A DNA stretch of 64,000 nucleotides, taken from assembly GCF_020805785.1 (NCBI RefSeq), contig NZ_JAJGZV010000003.1, forward strand, positions 372,001 to 436,000. Reading direction: 5' to 3'. Positions 8,438-17,500 of this stretch are shown piece after piece. Both the position numbers and the translations under genes were made by a program. The notes beneath the pieces are model-generated. The model was given only the letters and a program-made list of their open reading frames with translations, was not told the DNA's origin and made no database searches. Source of the stretch: Flavobacterium chungbukense (GTDB lineage Bacteria > Bacteroidota > Bacteroidia > Flavobacteriales > Flavobacteriaceae). How positions within the stretch are numbered: the stretch's first letter is position 1; the number at the start of each line of letters is the position of its first letter.

Positions 8438-9598
8438 ATGAATGATATTTTAATACAAAACACCGTTGCTTTTTTCGAGAAATCTTTCGGCTCTTCTCCA
8501 GAAAAAACGGTACTTTCTCCAGGTAGAATCAATATTATCGGAGAACATATTGACTACAATGATGGTTATGTTTTACCTGCAGCAATTGACAAAGTAATTT
8601 GTTTTGCTTTTTCAAAAAACAACACTAAAACTTCTAAAATAATCGCTATCGATTTGAATGAAGAATTTGAAATCGATTTGACTCAAGAAGTAAAATTGAG
8701 TGATGTCGTTTGGACCAATTACATTCGTGGCGTAATCAAACAATTGCAAGATAACGGTTTTTCTTTTGAAGGTTTCAACTGTGTTTTCAGCAGTAATATT
8801 CCGGTTGGTTCTGGATTATCTTCTTCTGCAGCTTTAGAATGCGGAACGATTTTCGGAATCAAATCGCTTTTTGATTTAAAATTAGAGAAAGTAGACATTT
8901 CTTTATTAGGACAAAAAGCAGAACATTGGGTTGGAATCAATTGCGGAATTATGGATCAGTTTTCAAGCGTTCATGGACTTGAAAACAAAGTAATAAAACT
9001 GGATTGCAACACTTTAGACTTTGAATATCACAACGCCGATTTCAAAGATTATTCTCTGATTTTATTTGATTCGAATGTAAAACACTCGCTTTTTACTTCA
9101 GAATATAATACAAGAAGAATTGAATGCGAAGAAGGTTTATCTATCATAAAAAATCATTTTCCAGAAGTAAAAAGTTTCAGAGACTCTTCTGTAGAACAGG
9201 TTTTAAGTTTAAAAGATAAAATGAGCGAGAAAGTTTTTGACCGAGTTCATTTTGTTGTAAAAGAAATTAATCGCGTAATAAAAGCGTGCGAGGCTTTAGA
9301 TCAAGGAAATATTGAACTGTTAGGCGAATTGCTTTTTGAAACACATTATGGTTTATCTAAAGAATATGAGGTAAGCTGTGAAGAATTAGATATGCTGGTT
9401 GATACGGCAAAAGAAGATGAAGCAATTATTGGCTCGAGGCTAATGGGTGGCGGATTCGGCGGTTGCACCATCAACTTAGTTAAAAAAGGAAATGAAAATG
9501 AGGTAAAAAGTAAGTTTTCGAAACTTTATTTAGATACATTTGGAATTGAATTAAAATTCTATGATGTAAAAATCTCAAACGGAACAACACTACTTTAA
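8438..9598 (+). CDS. galK: Galactokinase
   Basis: Phosphorylates alpha-D-galactose to galactose 1-phosphate. The 386-residue protein is of normal GHMP-family length. It has the galactokinase signature GRINIIGEHIDYNDGYVLP (29-47), the ATP-binding glycine/serine loop PVGSGLSSSAALE and the C-terminal motif GSRLMGGGFGGC. It is followed 17 bp later by galT. It is cytoplasmic and probably cotranscribed with galT. Confidence 0.96.
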   Translation: MNDILIQNTVAFFEKSFGSSPEKTVLSPGRINIIGEHIDYNDGYVLPAAIDKVICFAFSKNNTKTSKIIAIDLNEEFEIDLTQEVKLSDVVWTNYIRGVIKQLQDNGFSFEGFNCVFSSNIPVGSGLSSSAALECGTIFGIKSLFDLKLEKVDISLLGQKAEHWVGINCGIMDQFSSVHGLENKVIKLDCNTLDFEYHNADFKDYSLILFDSNVKHSLFTSEYNTRRIECEEGLSIIKNHFPEVKSFRDSSVEQVLSLKDKMSEKVFDRVHFVVKEINRVIKACEALDQGNIELLGELLFETHYGLSKEYEVSCEELDMLVDTAKEDEAIIGSRLMGGGFGGCTINLVKKGNENEVKSKFSKLYLDTFGIELKFYDVKISNGTTLL

Positions 9599-9615
9599 CA
9601 CCACAACACACTACA

Positions 9616-10674
9616 ATGAAAAATTTTGACATTAACGAAGATCCGCACAGACGCTTCAACCCCTTAATTAACGAATGGGTATTAGTTTCGCCACATCGTG
9701 CAAAACGTCCTTGGCAAGGGCAAAATGAAACTATTTCAACAGAAGAACTTCCAAAATACGACCCAACTTGTTATTTGTGTCCAGGAAATGTTCGCGCCAA
9801 CGGATTAAACAACCCAGAATACGAAAACAGTTTTGTTTTTGAAAATGATTTTGCAGCCATGAAACAGGATGAAATTATTTTTGAAGACGATATCAAACAT
9901 ACTTTTTTTAAAGCTAAACCAGAACAAGGAATTTCGAGAGTGGTTTGTTTTTCTCCACGTCACGATTTGACTTTGCCAGAAATGGAAATTGCCGATATCG
10001 AAAATATCATTAAAACTTGGCAAAAAGAATACACTGATTTAGGAAATATAAAATACATTAATCACGTTCAGATTTTTGAAAATAAAGGAAGTGTAATGGG
10101 CTGCAGCAATCCGCATCCGCACGGACAAATCTGGGCACAGTCTTCGCTTCCAACTCAAGTTGAAAAAACACAAATTAGCTTAAAATCGTATTACGATAAA
10201 AACAAAAAAACGCTTTTAGAAGATTATGTTGAAGCTGAATTAAAAGCCGGAGAAAGAATCGTAATTGAAAATGATCATTTTGTTGCACTTGTTCCTTTTT
10301 GGGCAATTTGGCCTTACGAAACCATGATTGTAAGCAAAAGAGCGGTAAACAAAATCACGAATTTTACTGCTGAAGAAAGTGCTGCTTTTGCTAAAATTCT
10401 AAAACAATTGACTACGAAGTACGACAATTTATTCAATACTTCTTTTCCATATTCTTCAGGAATTCATCAATCGCCAACAGATGGTTTAGAGCATCCAGAA
10501 TGGCATTTCCATATGCATTTTTATCCGCCTTTATTAAGATCGGCAACAGTAAAGAAATTTATGGTCGGGTACGAAATGTTAGGCGAATCGCAGCGTGATA
10601 TTACGCCTGAAAAAAGTGCTGAAATTTTGAGACAATTATCAGAAGTGCATTATAAAAGTCTGGTTAAAGCTTAG
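9616..10674 (+). CDS. galT: Galactose-1-phosphate uridylyltransferase
   Basis: Exchanges galactose 1-phosphate with UDP-glucose to give UDP-galactose and glucose 1-phosphate. The 352-residue product has FNPLINEWVLVSPHRAKRPW near the N-terminus, the metal-ligand pair in CYLCPGN, and the active-site histidines in NPHPHGQIW (His167 and His169; one is uridylylated in this family). It lies 17 bp after galK, completing the Leloir set apart from galE, which is not in the window. Confidence 0.96.
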   Translation: MKNFDINEDPHRRFNPLINEWVLVSPHRAKRPWQGQNETISTEELPKYDPTCYLCPGNVRANGLNNPEYENSFVFENDFAAMKQDEIIFEDDIKHTFFKAKPEQGISRVVCFSPRHDLTLPEMEIADIENIIKTWQKEYTDLGNIKYINHVQIFENKGSVMGCSNPHPHGQIWAQSSLPTQVEKTQISLKSYYDKNKKTLLEDYVEAELKAGERIVIENDHFVALVPFWAIWPYETMIVSKRAVNKITNFTAEESAAFAKILKQLTTKYDNLFNTSFPYSSGIHQSPTDGLEHPEWHFHMHFYPPLLRSATVKKFMVGYEMLGESQRDITPEKSAEILRQLSEVHYKSLVKA

Positions 10675-10730
10675 TGATTATAACGTGAATGAAGTCAAAA
10701 ACATGAAAATTTAACAGAATCACCTTCAAA

Positions 10731-10751
10731 TAAATGTAAAAAACACATTTG
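10731..10751. promoter_or_regulatory. Candidate AraR operator upstream of the SSS symporter gene
   Basis: TAAATGT-N7-ACATTTG keeps the 21-bp layout of the other three sites with one change in each arm relative to their consensus. It lies 179 bp upstream of the symporter start and just upstream of its promoter. A weaker copy with the same spacing (TAAATTT-N7-ACATTTG) overlaps the -7 box at 10767-10787. Confidence 0.5.
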
Positions 10752-10758
10752 CTGATGG

Positions 10759-10787
10759 TTGATTTATAAATTTTTATTTTACATTTG
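10759..10787 (+). promoter_or_regulatory. Candidate promoter of the SSS symporter gene
   Basis: TTG at 10759-10761, an 18-nt spacer and TACATTTG at 10780-10787 match the Bacteroidota -33/-7 pattern. The predicted leader is about 140 nt. Confidence 0.5.
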
Positions 10788-10929
10788 GCTTCCACTTTTA
10801 TTTTCATAAAAAAATAACGAAAATAAAACACATCTTGCATTTTTTACAAGATTATAAAACATAAATGCTGATTTACAAACCAAATAAACAAATTTAATCC
10901 TATAATAATTATTTAAAATACTACTAACA

Positions 10930-12615
10930 ATGAACCAAAACCTCGCTTTCGCAGATTATGCGGTTTTTATTATCTATTTTATCGTAGTCTCTGTCTACGG
11001 TTACACGGTTTACCGCAAACGTAAACAAGACGAACAAGATGCTAAAGCTTACTTTTTGGCTGAAGGAAATTTAACATGGTGGGCGATTGGAGCTTCTCTT
11101 ATTGCTTCAAACATCTCTGCAGAACAATTCATCGGAATGAGTGGTGAAGGTTTCTTTTTAGGAATCGCTGTTGCTGCTTACGAATGGCTTGCCGCTATTG
11201 CACTTATTATTGTGGCTGTATGGTTTATTCCTGTATATCTCAAAAATAAGATTTACACCATGCCTCAGTTCTTAAAAACACGTTACAACGAATCTACTGC
11301 TTTGATTATGGCGGTTTTCTGGTTGTTTTTATATGTTTTTGTAAACTTAACTTCTATTCTTTATTTGGGAGCTGTTGCTATTAACGGTCTTGCTGGAGGA
11401 GAATATCTTCACGCAATTATGATTGGTTTAGCTGTTTTTGCTCTATTTATTTCTCTTGGAGGAATGAAAGTTGTGGCTTACACAGACGTTATTCAGGTTG
11501 CTGTATTAATTATTGGAGGTTTGGTAACTTCTTACATCGCTCTAACAACTGTTGGACAATATTTTGGTGTTGGCGAAAATGCAATTGCTGGTTTCAAAGT
11601 TTTAATGAGAGAAGCTCCAGAGCATTTCAAAATGATTATCCCAAAACCAACTGCAACATCTTCTCAGCTTGAAATCGATAAATATTTAACTTTCCCTGGA
11701 TTGTTATCTTATGCTGCTGGTATCTGGATTATCAACTTAAACTACTGGGGATGTAACCAATACATTACGCAGAGAGCACTTGGAGCAGATTTACAAACCG
11801 CTCGTACAGGTATTTTATTTGCTGGTATGCTAAAATTATTAATGCCGCTTATCGTAATGCTTCCTGGAATTGCTGCTTACGTTTTATATACAAATGGACA
11901 TTTACCTCAATTAGTTGGAGGAAAAGATGGTGCTTATTCTGCTGTATTAACTTTCCTTCCAACAGGATTAAAAGGACTTTCTGTTGCTGCTTTAACTGCT
12001 GCAATCGTTGCGTCTTTAGCTGGAAAAGTAAACAGTATTTCTACAATTTACACATTAGATATTCATAAAAAATACATTCAAAAAGAAGCGGGCGAAAAAC
12101 AACAAGTAAATATTGGTAGACTTGCCGTTTTTGCTGCAATGCTTTTAGCTGTTTTATTTACTTGGAATGACGTTTTAGGAATTGGTGGTGTTGGAGGATT
12201 TACATACATCCAAAAATACACTGGATTTATCAGCCCTGGAGTTTTTGCTATGTTCTTCTTAGGTATGTTCTGGAAAAGAACTACTGGAACAGCTGCAATC
12301 GTTGGGGTAATCTTAGGATTCTTATTATCTGTTTTATTCAACGAATACGCTCCAGCTTTATTTGGACCCGACACATTTTTATACACAGCTTATCCTAACG
12401 GGAAAGGAGCTTTCGAAATTCCGTTCCACATTTGTATGGGATTATCATTCTTATTCACAATGATTGCGATGATTTTGATAAGTTTTGCTGGTCCAAAAGT
12501 AAACCCAAAAGCATTCGAGACAGAACCTGGAATGTTCAAAGTAAAGCCGCAGACTACGGTCTTAATCGTAATTACATTACTGATTATCGTGGCTCTTTAT
12601 GTTAAGTTCTGGTAA
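10930..12615 (+). CDS. Sodium:solute symporter (SSS family), sugar transporter
   Basis: A 561-residue inner-membrane protein with about 14 hydrophobic segments, beginning near residue 8 and ending with a helix at the C-terminus. Family-typical features are YFLAEGNLTWWAIGASLIASNISAEQFIGMSG (about 40-70), the conserved region NYWGCNQYITQRALGA, and ALTAAIVASLAGKVNSISTIYTLDI. It resembles the SGLT-like sugar symporters. It follows galT, but it has its own promoter and candidate AraR sites, which argues for arabinose rather than galactose as substrate. The substrate remains inferred. Confidence 0.88.
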   Translation: MNQNLAFADYAVFIIYFIVVSVYGYTVYRKRKQDEQDAKAYFLAEGNLTWWAIGASLIASNISAEQFIGMSGEGFFLGIAVAAYEWLAAIALIIVAVWFIPVYLKNKIYTMPQFLKTRYNESTALIMAVFWLFLYVFVNLTSILYLGAVAINGLAGGEYLHAIMIGLAVFALFISLGGMKVVAYTDVIQVAVLIIGGLVTSYIALTTVGQYFGVGENAIAGFKVLMREAPEHFKMIIPKPTATSSQLEIDKYLTFPGLLSYAAGIWIINLNYWGCNQYITQRALGADLQTARTGILFAGMLKLLMPLIVMLPGIAAYVLYTNGHLPQLVGGKDGAYSAVLTFLPTGLKGLSVAALTAAIVASLAGKVNSISTIYTLDIHKKYIQKEAGEKQQVNIGRLAVFAAMLLAVLFTWNDVLGIGGVGGFTYIQKYTGFISPGVFAMFFLGMFWKRTTGTAAIVGVILGFLLSVLFNEYAPALFGPDTFLYTAYPNGKGAFEIPFHICMGLSFLFTMIAMILISFAGPKVNPKAFETEPGMFKVKPQTTVLIVITLLIIVALYVKFW

Positions 12616-12642
12616 TAAATTATCAGTTCTATTCTCTCTATC

Positions 12643-12684
12643 TTTACAGCTGTTGTTTGTCATGAACAACAGCTGTAAATTTTT
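12643..12684 (+). terminator. Rho-independent terminator after the SSS symporter gene
   Basis: Perfect 15-bp arms (TTTACAGCTGTTGTT at 12643-12657 and complement at 12665-12679) enclose a 7-nt loop. A T tract follows. It starts 27 bp after the stop codon. Confidence 0.8.
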
Positions 12685-12711
12685 AAAAAAAGTTTTAAAA
12701 TAGAAATAAAA

Positions 12712-12830
12712 GCCACGAATTAAAATGATTCGCTTTATTTTGTCAGCCTGAGCGTCCCGAGACTTCGGGAGAAGGGCGCTCCAATTGGACGTGGGCTTCT
12801 CCCGAAGTCTCGGGACGCTCAGCCTGACAA
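12712..12830. repeat. GC-rich palindromic repeat, copy 1
   Basis: Flanking sequence GCCACGAATTAAAATGATTC leads into a long hairpin bounded by TTGTCA and TGACAA (about 12740-12830). The arms carry AGCCTGAGCGTCCCGAGAC. The centre is the palindrome TCCAATTGGA. Three related copies lie at 13702, 17686 and 45993. It sits in the 260-bp gap before the SDR gene. Confidence 0.8.
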
Positions 12831-12875
12831 TCTAATTCATAAAACAAGAATTTTAAATTATAATATATAAATACC

Positions 12876-13655
12876 ATGCAGTTATCATTAACCCAAAAAA
12901 TCATTATCGTTACGGGAGGCGCAAAAGGAATCGGTTTAGGAATCGTTAAGGTTCTGGCTGAAGAAAATGCCATTCCGTTTATCGTTGGACGTAACGAAAA
13001 TGACAACATCAAAGCCGTAGAAGAATTAAAAGCCCTTGGAAAAGAAGCGCATCAAGTTGCTGCCGATTTGACAAAACCTGAAGACTGCAAAAAAGCCGTT
13101 GAAGCCGTAATCACAAAATTCGGCAGAATTGACGGATTGGTAAACAATGCCGGTGTTAACGACGGAGTTGGATTGGAAAACGGAAATTATGAAGATTTCG
13201 CTGCTTCGCTTCACAAAAATTTAGTGCATTATTATCTAATGGCACAGCACGCGCTTCCATATTTGAAAGAATCAAAAGGAGCAATTGTAAACATCGGTTC
13301 TAAAACTGCCGAAACAGGTCAAGGTGGCACCTCAGCATATGCCGCTTCAAACGGCGGAAGAAATGCTTTAACCAGAGAATGGGCGGTTGAATTATTAAAA
13401 TATAGCATTCGTGTAAACGCTGTAATTGTAGCTGAATGTTACACGCCACTTTATGAAACGTGGATCAATACTTTTGAAAACAAAGAAGAAAAACTAGCTA
13501 CAATTACTAAAAATATTCCGCTAGAAAACAGAATGACAACCGCAGAAGAAATTGCGAATATGGTTGTTTTCTTATTGTCTGAAAAATCAAGCCATACAAC
13601 AGGACAGATTATTTATGTTGATGGTGGTTATACACATTTAGATCGTTCTATTTAA
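12876..13655 (+). CDS. Short-chain dehydrogenase, probable L-fucose/sugar 1-dehydrogenase
   Basis: Probably oxidises a deoxysugar such as L-fucose to its lactone, the first step of a non-phosphorylative pathway. The 259-residue SDR has the cofactor loop TGGAKGIG (13-20), NNAG (90-93), Ser142 and Tyr155. The usual YxxxK lysine is replaced by Asn159 (codon AAC), which is unusual because that lysine positions the cofactor and lowers the tyrosine pKa. The C-terminal GQIIYVDGGYTHLDR is normal. Its neighbours are a UxaA-type dehydratase, another SDR, an FAH hydrolase and a mutarotase. Substrate is inferred from context only. Confidence 0.72.
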   Translation: MQLSLTQKIIIVTGGAKGIGLGIVKVLAEENAIPFIVGRNENDNIKAVEELKALGKEAHQVAADLTKPEDCKKAVEAVITKFGRIDGLVNNAGVNDGVGLENGNYEDFAASLHKNLVHYYLMAQHALPYLKESKGAIVNIGSKTAETGQGGTSAYAASNGGRNALTREWAVELLKYSIRVNAVIVAECYTPLYETWINTFENKEEKLATITKNIPLENRMTTAEEIANMVVFLLSEKSSHTTGQIIYVDGGYTHLDRSI

Positions 13656-13664
13656 TTTTTTTTA

Positions 13665-13823
13665 GCCACAGATTAAAAGGATTAAAATGATTCGGTTTAG
13701 TTTGTCACCCTGAGCGTCCCGAGACTTCGGGAGAAGGGCGTTCCAATTGGACGAGGGCTTCGACTTCGCTCAGCCTGACAAAACTTGACGAAAAAATCCT
13801 TTTTAATCTTTATAATCTGTGGC
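13665..13823. repeat. Composite nested palindromic repeat, copy 2
   Basis: Outer arms GCCACAGATTAAAAGGATT and complementary AATCTTTATAATCTGTGGC enclose the GC-rich hairpin bounded by TTGTCA/TGACAA at 13702-13781 with a TCCAATTGGA centre. It starts 10 bp after the SDR stop codon and fills much of the 310-bp gap (13656-13965) to the AraC gene, so it may act as terminator for either side. Confidence 0.8.
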
Positions 13824-13861
13824 AAAACTAACTTTCGCATTATTTTTAAAATATAGATTTG

Positions 13862-13934
13862 AACACATAGAGCTATGTGAATTTAGATAAGTGAAGTGCC
13901 TTTTAGACAAAGAAAAACTATGATTCTATGTGTT
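13862..13934. repeat. ACACATAGA hairpin repeat, copy 1
   Basis: Arms AACACATAGA (13862-13871) and TCTATGTGTT (13925-13934) flank a middle containing AAGTGAAGTGCCTTTTAGAC. A closely related element occurs at 24248-24327. It lies 31 bp from the end of the AraC gene. Confidence 0.65.
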
Positions 13935-13965
13935 TAAAAATTAATACCAAAGAGTAAAAATCCTT

Positions 13966-14856
13966 CTAATCTTTATAATCTATGGCAAAACTAACCTTCA
14001 CATTATTTTTAAAATCAGAAGGCGTAATTCCCTTAACTTTTTTGAAAAGTTTATTAAAGTTTGAAGCCGTTTTATAACCGCATTCATACGCAATCTCAGA
14101 CATACTTTTATCCGTTTCCAATAACAGCTTACAAGCATTCGAAATTCTGATCTCGTGCAGATAATCTACAAAATTCTTCTTCGTTTTAACTCTGAACATT
14201 CTGCAGAAAGAAGTCCGAGTCATATTCGCGACAGCGGCAATTTCTTCTAATGAAATATTCTTTTTATAATTCTTATTGACATATTGAAAAACCTCCGAAA
14301 GACGATCTACATTTGAATCCTTCTGCATCAAAGAATAAATTTCGTCATTGATATAAATCGTATCCTGACTTTCGGAAAGAATAGACAAAATCTCAAAAAG
14401 TCCTACAATAACTTCGAAGTCTTTTTTAGAAACTAATTTTTCCAGTTTTTTAGCAATCTGTTTATTTGTTTTTCCGATAATCGAAATTCCTTTTCCGGCT
14501 TGAAAAAAAAGTTCGTTGATTTTTTGGGTTTCTTTTAATTCATAAAAGGTCGGTCCGAAAATGTCTTTATGAAAATATACGACAATCGAATTGGCTTTTA
14601 AATCCTCAATTCCGTGATAATATTTTTCATCATTCAGCCAAACATGAGGAATATCAGAACCTAAAAAAACCATATCCCCCGGTTCAAACGGCATAACCGA
14701 ATTTCCGATAATTCGCTTGCCAAAACTCTCTTTTACATATACCAATTCCAATTCCGGATGCGAATGAAAAGGCGCCTGAAAAAAAGGTTCAATACGATTG
14801 AGCACCGAAACTTTGGTGTTGAGATACGAAGCTATTTTAGTTTGTTCCAATTTCAT
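13966..14856 (-). CDS. AraC-family transcriptional regulator with cupin domain
   Basis: The 296-residue protein has an N-terminal cupin sensor region (about 15-110, with FHSHPELELVYV) and a C-terminal AraC double helix-turn-helix (about 195-285) including MTRTSFCRMFRVKTKKNF and MSEIAYECGYKTASNFNKLFKKVKGITPSDFK. It is transcribed against the surrounding catabolic genes and diverges from the UxaA-type gene. The likely role is activation of the deoxysugar pathway in response to its sugar; the ligand is not evident. Confidence 0.88.
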   Translation of the reverse strand: MKLEQTKIASYLNTKVSVLNRIEPFFQAPFHSHPELELVYVKESFGKRIIGNSVMPFEPGDMVFLGSDIPHVWLNDEKYYHGIEDLKANSIVVYFHKDIFGPTFYELKETQKINELFFQAGKGISIIGKTNKQIAKKLEKLVSKKDFEVIVGLFEILSILSESQDTIYINDEIYSLMQKDSNVDRLSEVFQYVNKNYKKNISLEEIAAVANMTRTSFCRMFRVKTKKNFVDYLHEIRISNACKLLLETDKSMSEIAYECGYKTASNFNKLFKKVKGITPSDFKNNVKVSFAIDYKD

Positions 14857-15029
14857 CTTGCAAAGATAATTAAAGATTATACACGGATAATATTAGGCTA
14901 TTAATGAATTTATAAAAAAACTAATTTTATTTTTCGTTAACTGCCCGAATTCTATACAAAATCAAAGGATTAAATTGTTATAAAACCAAAGCAGTGACAT
15001 CAAAAAAAAAAGAAAAAACAAACAACACA

Positions 15030-16685
15030 ATGTCTGAGAATAACACAAAAAAACTGGTTGTAAAATTACATCCTGACGATAATGTCTTGGTTGCTTTAAC
15101 CGACTTACAAAAAGGAGAAACTATTCTTTTTGAAAACGAAACTTACGTTTTACAAGACCTCATCAAAGCCAAACATAAATTCTACATGCAGGACATGAAG
15201 CAGGGAGAAGAAGTAAATATGTACGGCGTTTTGGTTGGAAAAGTGCAAAACGATTTGGCAAAAGGAAGTCTAATGACGACCGAAAATCTTAAACATGCAG
15301 CGGATCCTTATGCGTACAGAAACGCTTCATACGAATGGAATGCGCCTGATGTTTCTAAGTTTAAAAACAGAACTTTCAAAGGTTACAAAAGAAAAGACGG
15401 ACGCGTTGGAACAGCTAATTACTGGCTTTTTGTTCCGACTGTTTTTTGTGAAAACAGAAATTTAGATGTTATCAAAGAAGCGTTGCACAAACAATTGGGT
15501 TACGCAGTAACGGACAAATACAACCAATTTACGCACGAATTATTGGAAGGTTATTTGAACGGAAATGACATTAACGATATCAATATTGAATTAAATCCGA
15601 CTCCAAAAAACAAACGTGTTTTTGAAAATGTAGACGGAATTAAATTCTTAAATCATCAAGGCGGTTGTGGCGGAACACGTCAGGATGCTTCTACTTTGAG
15701 CGCTTTATTGGCTTCTTATGCGAATCATCCAAACGTGGGCGGAATTACACTTTTGAGTTTAGGATGCCAGCATTTACAAGTTCAAGATTTTGTAAACGAT
15801 GTAAAAAGACAAAATCCAGAATTTGACAAACCGTTGTTTATTTTTGAACAACAGCAGACCGAAAGCGAAGAAGTTTTGATTACCAATGCCATCAAAAAAA
15901 CATTTGAAGGTTTAATCGAAATCAACAAATATGAAAGAACCGATGCACCTTTAAGCGATTTATGTATTGGTGTAAAATGTGGAGGAAGCGATGGTTTCAG
16001 CGGTGTTTCTGCAAATCCTGCTGTGGGTTATACTTCAGATTTAGTCGTAGCTTTAGGCGGAAAAATTCTTTTGGCTGAATTTCCAGAATTATGTGGTGCC
16101 GAACAGAATTTAATTGACAGATGCATTACGGAAGATAAGGCTAAAAAATTCATCAATTTAATGGAATCTTATGATGAACTGGCACATAAAGTGGGTTCAG
16201 GTTTTCATATGAATCCGTCTCCTGGAAATATCAAAGACGGATTAATTACCGACGCGATCAAAAGTGCTGGAGCGGCCAAAAAAGGCGGTACTTCTCCTGT
16301 AGTGGATGTTTTAGATTATACCGAATTGGTTACAAAACCGGGTTTAAGTTTGGTTTGTACGCCAGGAAATGACGTTGAAGCAACAACTGGAAAAGCGGCT
16401 TCTGGAGCAACTTTAATTTTGTTTACAACTGGATTGGGAACTCCGACAGGAAACCCAGTTTGCCCTGTAATTAAAGTGGCAACAAACTCTGTTTTGGCAA
16501 CCAGAATGAAAGATATTATCGATATTGACTGCGGACCAATTATCAGTGGTGAAAAATCTATTGAAGAAATGGGCGAAGAAATTTTAGAATACTGCATCAA
16601 AGCGGCAAGCGGCGAAATTATTCCGAAAGCAGTTCAATTAAACCAAGATGATTTTATTCCGTGGAAACGTGGCGTATCTTTGTAA
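15030..16685 (+). CDS. UxaA-family dehydratase, probable sugar-acid dehydratase
   Basis: Predicted to dehydrate a sugar acid, for example L-fuconate to 2-keto-3-deoxy-L-fuconate. The 551-residue protein fuses an N-terminal SAF domain (about 8-95) to the altronate/galactarate dehydratase domain, with GCGGTRQDASTL, CIGVKCGGSDGFSGVSANPAVG and FTTGLGTPTGNPVCPV carrying conserved cysteines. UxaA-type enzymes are also used in the fucose locus of Campylobacter jejuni. The ATG at 15030 is preferred; an in-frame GTG at 14994 would add a lysine-rich leader with no family match. Altronate dehydratase proper is less likely because uxaB/uxaC are absent here. Confidence 0.82.
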   Translation: MSENNTKKLVVKLHPDDNVLVALTDLQKGETILFENETYVLQDLIKAKHKFYMQDMKQGEEVNMYGVLVGKVQNDLAKGSLMTTENLKHAADPYAYRNASYEWNAPDVSKFKNRTFKGYKRKDGRVGTANYWLFVPTVFCENRNLDVIKEALHKQLGYAVTDKYNQFTHELLEGYLNGNDINDINIELNPTPKNKRVFENVDGIKFLNHQGGCGGTRQDASTLSALLASYANHPNVGGITLLSLGCQHLQVQDFVNDVKRQNPEFDKPLFIFEQQQTESEEVLITNAIKKTFEGLIEINKYERTDAPLSDLCIGVKCGGSDGFSGVSANPAVGYTSDLVVALGGKILLAEFPELCGAEQNLIDRCITEDKAKKFINLMESYDELAHKVGSGFHMNPSPGNIKDGLITDAIKSAGAAKKGGTSPVVDVLDYTELVTKPGLSLVCTPGNDVEATTGKAASGATLILFTTGLGTPTGNPVCPVIKVATNSVLATRMKDIIDIDCGPIISGEKSIEEMGEEILEYCIKAASGEIIPKAVQLNQDDFIPWKRGVSL

Positions 16686-16723
16686 AAGACTATTAAAAAA
16701 CAACTCATAAAAATTTATATCAA

Positions 16724-17488
16724 ATGTTTTCATTACAAAACAAAAAAGCAATAATCACTGGCGGAGGAAGCGGAATTGGAAGAGCGATTTCAGTTTTATT
16801 TGCTAAACAAGGAGCTGAAGTTCATATTTTAGAATTGACGGAAGAAAGCGCAAAAGAAACGGTTGAAGAAATAAAATCAGCTGGAGGAAATGTTTTTGCT
16901 CACGCTTGCGATGTTTCGAACCACGAACAAGTAAACTCAACTTTCCAAAAAATTGGAAATATCAATATTCTGGTAAACAACGCCGGAATTGCACACGTTG
17001 GAAAAGTAGACACAACTTCCGAATCTGATTTTGACCGTATCATGAATGTAAACGTAAAAGGAGTTTACAACTGTCTTCATGCTTCGATTCCAGCGCTAAG
17101 AAATTCTGGCGGAGGTGTCATTTTGAATTTGGCTTCAATCGCTTGCTGGGTTGGAATTCCTGATCGTTTTGCTTATTCTACAGCAAAAGGAGCAGTTATG
17201 GCAATGACTTTATCGGTTGCAAAAGATTATTTGAATGATAAAATTAGATGTAATTCTATTTCTCCAGCGAGAGTTCACACACCTTTCGTAGACGGGTTTA
17301 TCGCTAAAAATTATCCTGGAAAAGAAGAAGAAATCTTCGAAAAACTATCTCAATCGCAACCAATCGGCCGTATGGGAAAACCAGAAGAAATCGCAACATT
17401 GGCATTATTTTTATGCAGTGACGAATCGTCTTTCATCACAGGTTCAGATTACCCAATTGATGGTGGATTTATCAAATTAAACAACTAA
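16724..17488 (+). CDS. Short-chain dehydrogenase, probable 2-keto-3-deoxy-sugar-acid dehydrogenase
   Basis: A 254-residue SDR with TGGGSGIGRA (cofactor loop), NNAGIA, the catalytic Ser in NLASIACW and an intact YSTAK motif. It follows the dehydratase by 38 bp on the same strand and precedes an FAH-type hydrolase. That order fits oxidation of 2-keto-3-deoxy-L-fuconate (or rhamnonate) to the 2,4-diketo acid. In contrast to the SDR at 12876 all catalytic residues are present. The C-terminal GSDYPIDGGFIK is standard. Confidence 0.78.
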   Translation: MFSLQNKKAIITGGGSGIGRAISVLFAKQGAEVHILELTEESAKETVEEIKSAGGNVFAHACDVSNHEQVNSTFQKIGNINILVNNAGIAHVGKVDTTSESDFDRIMNVNVKGVYNCLHASIPALRNSGGGVILNLASIACWVGIPDRFAYSTAKGAVMAMTLSVAKDYLNDKIRCNSISPARVHTPFVDGFIAKNYPGKEEEIFEKLSQSQPIGRMGKPEEIATLALFLCSDESSFITGSDYPIDGGFIKLNN

Positions 17489-17500
17489 AATATTGATTTA

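Noticed and set aside
12078..12386. 102-codon minus-strand ORF inside the SSS gene
   Set aside because: Antisense to conserved transmembrane helices; no recognisable domain.
15030..16685. Altronate dehydratase of a uronate pathway
   Set aside because: No uronate isomerase or tagaturonate/fructuronate reductase is present, and the neighbours fit a deoxysugar dehydrogenase route.
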